Below are positions 13,051 to 23,240 of a stretch of DNA of 64,000 nt, one piece after another. The stretch lies in assembly GCA_001931875.2 (NCBI GenBank), contig MSJH02000029.1:1-64000 (forward strand), in the 5' to 3' direction. The translations under genes were made by a program, and so were the position numbers. The notes below the pieces were generated by a model that did not search any database, was not told the DNA's origin, and was given only the letters and a program-made list of their open reading frames with translations. Position 1 is the stretch's first letter. The number at the start of each line of letters is the position of its first letter. This stretch comes from Byssochlamys sp. IMV 00236. Taxonomy: Eukaryota; Ascomycota; Eurotiomycetes; Eurotiales; Thermoascaceae.

Positions 13051-13559
13051 ATCTATATTAATTATACTACTTTAAGGCGTATAACTTGCGGTAGGTATTT
13101 GCTCTATATATACTAGATATATACTAACTATAGGTCTAGGATTTAATTATCCTTAAGATATATCTAAAGTCCTATATAAAGAATATGATATTTTAATTAA
13201 TATTTTTATTCCTTATAATTGGGATTATTTTCTTTTTATCCTTCTTATTTATTAAGAAGATTATATATATTTTTTTTTGTTATTAACTAAGTTGAGTTAA
13301 AATTTTACTTAAGAATTTATAGATCTAATTAATTAAGGAGATATTCTTACTATAACTATATATATATTATATATATTTTAAGCCTGTATTCTATATATGC
13401 TAACCAGATATTTATAGACAAATTTTTAATATCTCCCGAAGTATATATATTTAAATAAAAGTATTAAGATTAAGCTTTAAATTCAATTAGAGCTTCTTTA
13501 AATATTAAAGATAAAATTGCTTATTTAATTTAAAAATAAAAACTTCTATAATACTTATT

Positions 13560-15780
13560 TGGTTTAGATATTGCCGGTTAGAATCTATTCTTACTATATA
13601 TTTTATATATACTAATATTATATAGGGATTATGCAAGAGTATAAATTTAACTAATATAGAAAAAATAACAAATAATAGATTTATATAGTTAATATTAATA
13701 AAACTAGAGAATATATTATTATTTATTATATAAATATTTAAGTAAAAGTATTTATAAAAGCTAAATATCTTAAAATAGATTTAGCTTATAAGATAGTACT
13801 TAGAAATATAAATGTCTTTTTAATCTTAAGCTGGAATTCCGAAGTTAGATATATATTTAACTTCTCCTTATTATGCGTTTAGTATATACTAACTTTATAT
13901 TAAGGATTAATATCTATTGTTATGCTTTTGTTTCTCTATAAACTTATTGTATATATTTTTAAATATTTAAATTATTATTTTAAATATTATTATAAGCTAT
14001 ATATTAATATATTTAATAGGCATATATTTTAAATAGAGAAGAGATATAGATTGTTACTGTAGATATATACAAGAAATAAGCACTTAATTAATATTATCTT
14101 AATAGATATAGAGTATATGCTAAGTATATTTAGGCTTTAGTGACTATTTATATTCTATTTATCCTTCCCTTAACTAGTAAAAATATCTTAAGCATATATT
14201 TATCTTTTGTTAAATATATATTAAATGTAATTTCTATAAGAAGTTTAAAAAATCTTATTCCTTTATTTATTAACTAAAATATCTATGGGATCTATATTTT
14301 TACTAAGAAATCCTTTAAACTATATATTAATAGGGTAAAGAATATTTAGATACTAAAAAATAGCTTTAAAGTAAAATAAAACTATAGATTCTTATTATAT
14401 TATTATAGGAAATATTAAAAATCCTTTTTAAATAGTGGAGTTATACTTAAAAGCATACTAGATTATCTGAAAGTAGTTACTTCTAAGATAATTATAATAT
14501 AGGGAGAAACCTATCTTTACTAGGGGCTATTTAACAGTATATCTATATTTAATATATATTTAATATCTGTCTAGCATAGATTAAATATTAATAAGGCTAA
14601 TTTATATTTAGTCTATAATAATATATAGAAGATATTACTAAATAATAAGAGCTTTTTAGCTATAATATTAATAATATATAGTGAAACCATAGTAATACTA
14701 TATAGATCTCCTAATAGATATAGAGAAATAGTAAGATAAAAGTTTAATATGCCTTTAAATATATGCTAAACATATCTTTTAGACTAATAAAATTAAAGAG
14801 CTGCTAATTATTAAATAAATTAATCTTATTTACTATTTAATCCTAATAATTCCTATAATATACCTTTAAATAATAGTAATAATTAATCTTCTAATAAAGA
14901 TGCTGATTTTAAGATTATTTTAATATCTTTATCTGAATCTTTTATTGAATATATACTGGCTAAAAATAAAATATCTATAGAGTATATGCTAAACAGAGGT
15001 TAAGAAAGGGGTTAATCTAAAGGTTCTGGTTATTATTAGAGCCAGGTTTAATCTAGGACTAAGCAGACTAAGCTAAGCTCTGAAGAATCAGACTCAGATT
15101 ATTATTCTTAATATAGATTAAGTGCAGAGTATATACTAAATAGAGGTTAAGAAAGAGGTTAAGGAAGGGATTAACCTAAAGGTTCCGGTCGTTATTAGAG
15201 CCAGGTTTAATCTAGAACTAAGCAGACTAAGCCAAGCTCTAAAGAATTAGACTCAGATCACATTTCTTAATGCAGATTAAGTAAAGAGCATATATTAAAT
15301 AGAGGTTAAAGAAGGGGTTAATCTAGAGGTTCTAGTTATTATCAGAGCTAGGTTTAATCTAGGACTAAGCAGACTAAGCCAAACTCTGAAGAATTAGACT
15401 CGGATTATATTTCTTAACACAGATTAAGTAAAGAGTATATGCTGAACAGAGGTTAAGAAAGGGATAGACCTAGAAATTCTAATTATATTTAAGGCTAGGT
15501 TTAATTTAATACTATCCTAATATCTAAAAGAATTTAAACCCCTTTATTAGATTTAGATAGCTCTGCTAGTTCTAATCCAGAGTATATACTAACTCTATAT
15601 CTGGCATATATTATCCAGGAGTTAAGTATAGATTCTGGATAGAATAGAGCTTATATATGTTATAGCAGAGAACCCTTATTAAAAGAAATAGTAGAGACTA
15701 ATTTTACTATTTAATTAAGAGAAATAATAAAGTAAAAGTAATAAGAATTTAAGTAAGAAAGAGAAAGATTATTACAGCAG
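13560..15780 (+). pseudogene. Decayed long reading frame with C-terminal tandem repeats
   Basis: A plus-strand frame of about 2.2 kb, broken only by TAA/TAG. It includes RIYYYLLYKYL, NREEIQIVTVDIYKKQ, a block near 14580 reading HRLNINKANLYL, and SETIVILYRSPNRYREIVRQ at about 14690. It ends in an acidic/basic repeat region (14980-15500, unit about 50 residues with QSQVQSRTKQTKPSSEE) followed by SREPLLKEIVE. I recognise no family. Its place inside TIRs suggests an element-encoded protein, but no DDE motif could be confirmed. Confidence 0.4.
14980..15500 (+). repeat. In-frame tandem repeat, units 147/159/147 bp
   Basis: Three full units and a partial fourth start at 14980, 15127, 15286 and 15433 with the same phrase, ancestrally about GAGCATATGCTGAACAGAGG. 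Unit lengths are multiples of three; the second has 12 extra bases. Each unit encodes about 49-53 residues with TKQTKPSSEE and SDSDY. Units differ mostly by transitions, so the array existed before RIP. Confidence 0.85.
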
Positions 15781-15920
15781 TTTATATAATAAATATATAT
15801 ATCTATATAGCTATAATTATATAGTAAATATATATATATATTTCCTTTTCCCCTATAATAAGAATAAATAAAAAAATAAAGAATATTATATTGCAATTAT
15901 TTAAAGATATAGAAAAACAG

Positions 15921-16017
15921 TCTTTAAATATAAGAACTTAGTATTGAACTGAAGTTTGGCATTAATAATCTTTAAGCATAAGAGCTTAGTATTAAACTAA
16001 AGTTTAGTATTAAGCAT
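15921..16017 (+). repeat. 48-bp tandem duplication
   Basis: Two near-identical units start tctttaaatataag (15921) and tctttaagcataag (15969). Both contain cttagtattgaactgaag or its RIP form. The second runs into the palindrome aagcatatgctt (16012-16023). Confidence 0.7.
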
Positions 16018-17929
16018 ATGCTTAGAGGAGAGCTGGGCTTAAATATTTATATATTTAAGGCCTCTAAAAACTTATCCTCAGAAGAAGAGATTATAACTTA
16101 TAGATATAAACTTAGTATATATTTTATATATAGAAGAGAAGAATTTATTAATAAATTTAGTATTATAGCTATTAATACTATAAGAATATCTATAGCTATA
16201 ATTATAAGTATAGCTATACTTTAATTTAGTTAGTGTTTTCTTATTAGTAATATATCTATTTATATATTTATTATAAGATATAGACTATCTGCGCTTTAAT
16301 AGAGTTAAGGTAAGACTTATATTATAATTTAGTTCAGTATATGTGCAGGATAAATCAGAAGGCTATTTATTATTATTTTTATTATTATTATCTTATAGCA
16401 GTAGGATATTTCTAGTCTATATAAGATTAGTATATATATAATATAGATAGGGGTATACTTACTGTGCGCTTATAAGATAGGGTTAATAAAGATATAAAAT
16501 ACTAGAATAAAGGCTGAGATTAATTAAAGTTAATATTGGGCATATATTAAATATATCTAAAAAGCCTGCTGAGAGTTATAAGTTATATATAAATAGTAAT
16601 ATAAATGGCAATATAAATAGCAAAGAAGATAATATATAGATCCTATTTATATATTAATATATACTAAACTTATTCTCTAATAAAACTGGCTTTTATAGTT
16701 ATTTCTGAACTTATTATTAGTGTAAGCTATTTTTTTGCAGGATATAGTAATATCCTTAATTAATATATTTCCTATATTAGAAGAAATATTAGCTTAATAT
16801 AAGCTCTATATATATCTAAGACTTACTATAGTTTATAAATAAAATTAGTATCTCGCTATTTGCTAAGCAAAATATATTTAATTAATATATTATATATTAT
16901 TAATATAGCTCTAATATATGCAGAATAGATCCTAAACTTATTATAGTCTAATTATCTTCTTATCTATAATTATATTACTAGTCTTTATACTATAGTTTAA
17001 TATTATAGCAGATTAGTATATATCTAGTATATATTAAGGATAATAATATACTCGCCCCTAGATATACAGTCCTTATATAGTGTTGTAACTTTAACTATCA
17101 GCATATTATATATATATAAAACTTATATTAGACTTATAGCGGGCTATAAATTAATAATCTTATTATATATAAGCAGGCTATCTATATTTATCTATACCTA
17201 ATAATTATAGAAGCTTAGCATATGCTCAGTTAATTTTAAAGAAAAGACTTATATATTCCTATTTATACTTAAGATAGAAGACCTAGGGATTAGTGTATAA
17301 ATATTTTCCTCAGCAATAATTATAGGTATTATCTATATTTAGCGCGCTTTTAGTATATGCGCAATATCTGCTTATTAGATTTCTTATTTTCCTATTTAGC
17401 TATAGCGTGCAAGTCTGGGATCTATATTAAATTTAGGTTAGGAACTAGGCCTATTTTTATTTAGCATATGCTTAATATTAAGCGGAGATATATTTACTAT
17501 AGTAATACTTATAGTTTATTAGATTACCTGCTGATAAAATTATATTATAGGTAAGGAATTCTTTTAAATATAACAGTATTTTTATAGTTATATAGTAGTA
17601 ATATAAGAGGGTAGACTATAGTACTATAGAGGCAGGGCGAAGATATTATTAAGAAGGTTAAAGATAATATAAATAATGTGAACTTCTATATAATAGGATT
17701 TTAATGTCACTTTAGTATATACTTAATAACTGCCTTTATATATACCGCTTTAGTAAACTATACAGAATAATATTAGTTCTAGCTCTTTATATATATCCTA
17801 GTATTACTCTAACCTATACTTAGTATATGCTGCGATATAGTACAAAGCATATGCTATATATAGTTCCTGATAAATATAGTTTATTATAATGTAATATAAA
17901 AACTTTATTATAAGTTATATAAGCTATGT

Positions 17930-18059
17930 ATATATTAAGCCCACCTAAATGCTATACTGAAACTAACTTAGTGTCTGAGCTAAACCTAGATTTTTCTTAA
18001 GTAGGCTGAGCTTTTCAGGTGGGCTAAGCTTAGCCCCGGCTGGGCCGAGCTATATCCCG
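17930..18059. repeat. Right terminal inverted repeat of the 6.5-kb element
   Basis: Read on the minus strand from 18059 it begins CGGGATATAGCTCGG and continues through CCCAGCCGGGGCTAAG and AGCCCACCTGAAAAGC, matching the MITE ends and the left end. It abuts copia sequence at 18060. Confidence 0.75.
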
Positions 18060-18964
18060 TAAGATACTTATAGTTAATTATATACTTAAGCCTTTAATTC
18101 TATAAGAACTAAGATTAAAAACTTATTAAATATTTTAATTTAAATTATATAATAGATAAAATAGACTAAATATTAATTTTAAGAAATATTTTTATTATAA
18201 TAAGCTATTTAATTAGTTAATTAAGTTAGAAATAAAAGTCTATTATAACTTTAATAATAAAGGCTAAGTATATAGCTATATATTAAATAGTAAAGTAATT
18301 ATAATAGCTAGTATTACTTTTATATAATATAGGTTATAATAAATATATTAGTTTAAACTAATATAAGCTAATTATAAAGGAAAAACTATCTTTTATAATA
18401 AGCTCTTTAATAAAACTTTTTAAAGATAATTAAGTATTATTATCTTTAATTAAAGATACTTATACTTATAATAAATTAAAGTATATTAATATTATATATT
18501 ACTATATATAAAATTTATATTAAAGAAATTAAATTAATATAGAATATATTAAGACTAAAGATATAATAGTTAATAAATTTATTAAACTGCTTTTAAAAAT
18601 AAGCTTTACTAAATTTATTAAGTAATTAAAACTTATTAAAATAATAAGTTTAAACTATAAAAAAGTATTATAATATAGTAGTTAAGACTAATAGTTTATA
18701 GAGAGAATATATAAGAAATTCTCTTATAAAGGAATTTAAAATAATTATATATATAATTATAGAGAATAGTTAGCTTAATAAAAGAATTTTTATATTAAGT
18801 ATACTAGCTTAAGAGAAAAACTTAATTAACTTAATATAATTAACTAATTATAGTATAAAGATATATTAATATTAGTTTTACCTCTTATATTCTATTCTTA
18901 TTTTAAGTTATACTTTCCTTTAAAGCTAGTGTAAAAGTTATTTTATTTCTATTCTTTTTAACTA
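18060..18964 (+). mobile_element. Ty1/copia 3' fragment D, plus strand
   Basis: It begins inside the end of copia RT (RYL-LIIYL), continues through the RNase H signature near 18215-18290 (KSIITLIIKAKYIAIY) and ends in an LTR. The element breaks exactly at the end of the 6.5-kb element, and its 5' part is not found to the left in plus orientation. It belongs to the same family as E. Confidence 0.75.
18666..18964 (+). repeat. 3' LTR of copia fragment D
   Basis: 299 bp, beginning tattataatatagtagttaa and ending ttctttttaacta. It closely resembles 24932-25226 and has the same ends as the E LTR. Confidence 0.7.
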
Positions 18965-18976
18965 TAAACTTATTTA

Positions 18977-19321
18977 AAGCAGTTAGTAGAAATAAGAAGA
19001 TTAAGGCAAGAATTATTAATAATATTAACTTTTAAGTAAAAGCTATATAATATTAAGATATAGGCTTAGAAAATAAATTAGAATAAATAAAATAAAATAA
19101 AATAGTTAATACTAAAACTAGTTATAGAATCTCTATTTAGCTAATTTAAACTAAAATAAGCTATTATAAATAGGCTTAATAAATAAAATATAGCTTAAAG
19201 GGCTTAAATCTAAATTAAGCTATATGTTAAAGATATTTTCGCGAGATTATATAACTTCTTATATAAGTATTAGCTGGCAGATCTCTTTAAGTAATTTATC
19301 TTTCGCGCTAATACTATAATA
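18977..19321 (-). mobile_element. Remnant of an F-family gypsy element (LTR plus short internal piece)
   Basis: 19051-19321 matches the LTRs of element F (339 bp) from tattaagatataggctt to the end actataata, with an internal deletion (271 bp kept). About 75 bp to its left match the sequence just inside F's right LTR, so this is the 5' end of a minus-strand copy whose body is gone. Confidence 0.7.
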
Positions 19322-20560
19322 CTAGCTTAACTATATTTAGGCGTAATTATTATAGTCTTTTTAGCTAAGTAATTAAAAGATCTAGTTTATATAACTTAAA
19401 GCTAGCTAAGTCCTTAATAAAAATATCTTTTACCTTTATATATTAATATAATAAAAAGACTATAAGCTTTTAAAGCTATTAGTATTAATATTAATAATCT
19501 TAAGGTTATCTAGTATTTTAATAAAAACGTATAAATAACTGCTTTTATTATAGAGAAGTAAATATATTTATTTAATAAATAAATAAATAGTAAATAAATT
19601 ATTTTTCTTATAAATAATTTCTTTATATATAAAGCTATAGTTACTAATATTTATTAAGAAGAGTCTTTAAAAAATACTCTATTAATTTAGCTTTTAGCTA
19701 ATTTAATAAGTAAATATTAATCTCTTAATTAAAGTATTATTTAAGTATAAAAAGTATATTAAAAATAAAGCTAAATATTATATCTCTTTTATAAATATAA
19801 TATTAAATAAAATCCTTTAGCTATAATAAATATATTAAAAGCTATATAATAAGGTATATAGGCTTAAGAGAATAATATAAAAGATTTTACTATTATAAAC
19901 TGTTTTTAAAAAGGTTTAAGTCTAAGTTATAAAGAAGATTTAAATCTTAAAGCTAATTCTTTATTTAAACTTATTATAGAGCTAAAGGTTATAATAAATA
20001 TTAAAATTAACCTCTTCTAACTTTAATAAGCGAATCCTTTAATTTATAAAATAATAAATATTTATTAGTTTTTAAACCTAGAGAATAAGAAAGTAAAAAA
20101 TAATATATTAGAAGCTTTAAATAAATAAGTCCTTAGTCGCTTTAAAGATTAGCTAAAGGTTAAAGTTAAATCTAATAAAGAAGAGAAGGTTTATCTATAG
20201 ATTAATTATCTAAAAGCTTAGAAATTCTTATATAAGCTTAGATTATATAAGGAATAGTAGCTAAAAAGAGATAAAATACTTATATAAGCTTTAAATTAGT
20301 ATAAGAAGACGATTCTATATTAAAAACACTATAGAGACTATATTTAGAAGAATATTAAGTTATATTTTTAAATATATATATATATATATATATTTAGTTA
20401 TTCTCTATATAACGAATAATCTGCTATAATAAATTTTTTTCTGGGCCTTATTTAATTTATTATAGCGGGGATTTACTGTAGTAATAAAGCTAAGCTAGGC
20501 TTATAACCTCTTAGAGCTAATAAAGATACTTAATTAAGGAACTATCTAGGGGCTGAGCTG
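19322..20560. other. RIP-degraded DNA, unassigned
   Basis: A long plus-strand frame with only TAA/TAG breaks may be a transposon relic (for example a basic stretch with KVKVKSNKEEKVYL near 20160), but no family was recognised. A dinucleotide (ta) run lies at about 20372-20392. Composition begins to recover after about 20460. Confidence 0.4.
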
Positions 20561-20765
20561 AACTGATCTATCTAGCTACTACTCTGGTGACTAAGCTGGC
20601 TGCTGGCGCGGGCGACCACTACTGGAGCCCCTAGGGGCACCGAAAGAAACTAATGAGACTGAAAGTCTATCGAGCAAACGTGAACGTATGTCGCCTTATC
20701 GGAAAACCATGAACAAACTGAATACCAGACACAGAAGATACATACATAGCTCTCTAAATTAGCCC
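20561..20765. other. Transition from RIP-degraded DNA to gene island; 3' flank of the 387-aa gene
   Basis: Base composition rises to normal here. It contains the perfect 12-bp palindrome gcccctaggggc (20627-20638) in a GC-rich patch. No gene is seen. Confidence 0.5.
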
Positions 20766-21929
20766 CTAGAACTGCGGGGTTATTAAAGCAGCACCCAGAA
20801 ACTCTTCCTCCGAATCGACCGAATCTGAATACGCATCCGGTAAGTGTTTCTTGCCCTCGACTTCCTTTTGATCCTTTAATTTGACTCGCCGAACGATGAT
20901 TTCCAGACCTTCGCCAATATCCCTGGAACATTCCAAGTCCTCTTTTATCATTGCTTCCTTCGCGTTTTTTTCCCAAACATCTAATTCACTCCGCTTCCTC
21001 TGTATCTCCTTGAGCTGTGCAAGCAATCTTCTTTCCAACAGGTCTTTGTTACGTTTAAGTTCGTCAATCCCGGATCGCAGTTCCCTGCGAATACTCTCAA
21101 CCTTCTCCGATCGAGTTGTGTCTTCCAAGGCTTCCAGGAAAAGCTGTGCATTCTCAGCAAGTCGCTCAACACCGGCTGCAGTTTTTCGAAGCCGGTGCAC
21201 AGCAGAATGTCGAAGTTCTCGAAGCAGGCCAATGGACTCGTTAAGGGAGGATTTTCGAGTGTTGATCAGCGGGTTAGACTGGCGAGAGAGTATCTTGGTC
21301 CATTCGGTAAGTTCGACCGCCTCGGGACAGTCCCACCCATTCGCTGCCAAGAGTTGAGGGAAATGTTGCTGAGCAAACTCGAAGCAACTCTCTTCAAGCA
21401 ATTCTTGTATAGTCGTCAAAACCAGATGCTGACACCGATAGTGAATGTAGACCGGATAAAGCGATCGAACAACTATAGCTGTGTCTGTATCCTGATCTGA
21501 ACATTTTGCAGAAATGAACTGATTATCACCAAATGTCCGTTCGCCTTGGACTTCGGTGTGAGAAGTCACTACTGTGTCTTTTGAAGCCTCCCTGTCCGAT
21601 ATCTCCCTCACAGTGTTGGCCTCGTCCCTTGCGGCCTCTGCCTCTGAAGCCTCTCTCTCTGCACTCTGGGTAGGCGACAGATCGAATAGCTCCGGAAATC
21701 GAATTCTAGCCTTCAATGTCGAATCGAAAACTTCGCTCTCCAAGAGTTTCTTAGCCACGGTGCTAGTGCGATTGATATCATATTCTCGTAGAATATCGGT
21801 GAGAGCAAGTTCGTTTTGTCGAATTAACCCTTTAACCGTCTTCAGTTTTCTTACCTGAGAATTAGCTCCACGGAAGATATGTTGGCAGGCCAAATATATC
21901 AGCCTCTCATCCGGATCGCTTTGCACCAT
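20766..21929 (-). CDS. Fungal coiled-coil protein of unknown function, 387 aa
   Basis: This intact frame starts at a true ATG (21927-21929) and has normal base composition. The N-terminal part (residues 1-85) is helical with RTSTVAKKLLE and RFPELFDLSP. Residues 88-130 are an Ala/Glu/Asp-rich linker. Residues 150-260 hold a conserved-looking helical core with WDCPEAVELTEWT (199-211) and LRELRHSAVHRLR (236-248). Residues 275-335 are a strong coiled coil with RNKDLLERRL, and the tail is acidic (DSVDSEEEF). I recall the LRELRHxAVHRLR plus coiled-coil arrangement from a family of uncharacterised fungal proteins, often misnamed in databases as a cytochrome c1 subunit; nothing here supports that role. 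No signal peptide or membrane segment is seen. A perfect donor-like CAGGTAAGA lies at codons 25-27 (21854) but the frame stays open and the uninterrupted reading is preferred. It lies 462 bp downstream of a broken gene on the same strand. Confidence 0.8.
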   Translation of the reverse strand: MVQSDPDERLIYLACQHIFRGANSQVRKLKTVKGLIRQNELALTDILREYDINRTSTVAKKLLESEVFDSTLKARIRFPELFDLSPTQSAEREASEAEAARDEANTVREISDREASKDTVVTSHTEVQGERTFGDNQFISAKCSDQDTDTAIVVRSLYPVYIHYRCQHLVLTTIQELLEESCFEFAQQHFPQLLAANGWDCPEAVELTEWTKILSRQSNPLINTRKSSLNESIGLLRELRHSAVHRLRKTAAGVERLAENAQLFLEALEDTTRSEKVESIRRELRSGIDELKRNKDLLERRLLAQLKEIQRKRSELDVWEKNAKEAMIKEDLECSRDIGEGLEIIVRRVKLKDQKEVEGKKHLPDAYSDSVDSEEEFLGAALITPQF

Positions 21930-22391
21930 TTTTTCAACCTGATAATTACCTTTGAATTAGTGAAGTTTACCTCTATTTTATATTATAGGCGTCTAAGGGT
22001 TAATACTGCATCGTTATGCAAACAGATACCAGCAGCGTTAAGAACCCGCATTCAGAACTATCATTAGCAAGACATTTCCGGCTAAATTGGCCAAGCGCGG
22101 TTGAAAGCAATATAGCTATCTAGATCTCAGCCAGGTAATAGTGTCTCAAAATTCAGGAATGTGATTTCTAGTATCTCGGAGGGGGATTGAGAGCCACATT
22201 CCATTGATGTAACTCTCTGGCATTCCACGTTAATGGATATTAACAACAGAGCAGCCTTCATATCTATAACCAGGACTATAAGAGATACAATATTGACCGA
22301 ATTGATATCAGTAAGCGAACATACCCCGACAGAATCGGCTAGTGACTTCATCGCCAAACAGAACTTGCATCACTGATAGCAACTCCTCGAC
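21930..22391. other. Intergenic region upstream of the 387-aa gene
   Basis: Mixed composition with a short A+T-rich patch at about 21945-22010. It should hold the promoter of the 387-aa gene, but no core motif is clear. An open stretch at 22127-22357 starts only at TTG and looks like chance. Confidence 0.5.
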
Positions 22392-23240
22392 TTAGTCCTC
22401 TGCCACAATAGTTCCAGAGAAAACCAAAGGGTTAGATGCATGCAGAGCATACCCTGAATGAAGTATTTTCGATGTATTGACCACCAAGACGGTCAAAAAA
22501 GTAAGTATCGGTGCTCTCGCTCTTTCCTCGCTCAACTCTCCAAGGATGGAGATATCTTCATCAATGCTAAAGACTGGGGAGTCCGCAGAGGTCCTGGCTT
22601 TTAAAAATGTGATTATCCGTTGCAAGCTTCTTTGCGTTAGACTCCAAATATCTGCAGCATCTTGCAAGAGACTTCGTGGCTCGTTTTCAAAAGAACACAT
22701 GTCACCTATGAGCGGTCGCGTCTTGCGGGCGACAACTTCCACTATGCTCGCGGTACCGATTTCCGTGAGGTCCTGTTCTTCTTTGGCGGATACAATTGCT
22801 GAAACTGATCTCAGAGCAGCCTCCCGTAAAGGCTCTTGTCTTTCTTTGATAATGCATCCCGGTCCAGAGCGGAGGAAATTGACTTGAACCAACTTGTGTA
22901 ACTTGGAATAGTTCGGAAGATATTGGCTGAAATTTCTGCCGCGATTAGAGCTTCCAAAGTTGCTATTTGGAGGAACTTTGAAACTCTACTATTTGAAACC
23001 GGAATTGGTTTCTTACAACTAATGAATGTTGAGCTAACGAGTTGCGGGAAAACCTTATCCTGTTCTAAGTTAAGATCATTGCATCCTCAATAGCCAAGAA
23101 AGCGTATATACCTGGCTTTCCACTGAGGTTAAATTTTCGGAGCCTTCTCCGAGGTAAGAGTCTGCAACAGCATATACTCTCGTGGCAAGCTTATGGAGTC
23201 GAGCGGAGCTTCCAAAGGGTAAGTGAAGCTATCTTAAATA
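22392..23240 (-). pseudogene. Broken fungal gene of unknown function, one intron, apparent 1-bp frameshift
   Basis: Minus-strand coding sequence is clear although no single ATG frame covers it. An upstream exon (to 23112) reads ARLHKLATRVYAVADSYLGE and ends in ...SVESQ before a GT. A 52-nt intron (23060-23111, GTATAT...CTTAAC...ACAG) follows. The next exon reads DKVFPQLVSSTFISCKKPIP and on to EALIAAEISANIFRTIP, TSWFKSISSALDRDA and SKKDKSLYGRLL, then hits TGA at 22811-22813. Coding continues one base out of phase as LRSVSAIVSAKEEQDLTEIG, SLLQDAADIWSLTQRSLQRI and ...VFSGTIVAED to the stop at 22392. Loss of one base near 22811-22815 explains the break. The 5' end is eroded: in-frame TAG/TAA and a further phase change at about 23205-23215. 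Function unknown. It lies upstream of the 387-aa gene on the same strand. Confidence 0.75.
23060..23111 (-). other. Spliceosomal intron in the broken gene
   Basis: 52 nt with donor CAG/GTATAT, a branch-like CTTAAC about 15 nt before the acceptor, and acceptor AACAG. It joins two exons in phase 0. Size and signals are typical of filamentous fungi. Confidence 0.75.

Larger units (their letters stand above)
11516..18059 (+). mobile_element. 6.5-kb element with MITE-like TIRs, putative Mutator-like parent
   Basis: The left end (taggcatatacctcgg, then CCCAGCCGGGGCC) and right end (inverted CGGGATATAGCTCGG, then CCCAGCCGGGG) carry the same terminal inverted repeats as the adjacent 520-bp MITE. That makes this a candidate autonomous or larger relative. 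The interior holds long plus-strand reading frames interrupted only by TAA/TAG, an in-frame tandem repeat (14980-15500) and many copies of a palindromic motif. No transposase motif could be assigned. The 9 bp outside the two ends (acttaatct left, taagatact right) do not match, and the copia arms on the two sides are in opposite orientation, so the element may be a recombinant of two insertions. Strand is given for its reading frames. Confidence 0.6.

Noticed and set aside
14980..15500. CRISPR-like array
   Set aside because: Units are 147-159 bp, adjacent and coding; there are no short repeats with unique spacers, and the organism is eukaryotic.
15711..16224. 61-aa minus and 68-aa plus open frames as genes
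   Set aside because: They lie inside the RIP-dead 6.5-kb element and have Tyr/Ile-rich composition expected from TA-rich DNA.
21790..21854. Intron starting at CAGGTAAGA in the 387-aa gene
   Set aside because: The frame remains open and protein-like across it and no good acceptor plus phase was found. Left as a note.
20881..21858. Several plus-strand open frames over the 387-aa gene, and the 20650-20976 and 20981-21232 minus frames
   Set aside because: They mirror or shift the real minus-strand gene; the 387-aa frame is longer and has domain-like content.
22127..22357. 76-aa minus-strand open frame
   Set aside because: It starts at TTG, has no domain, and lies in the mixed-composition gap between two genes.
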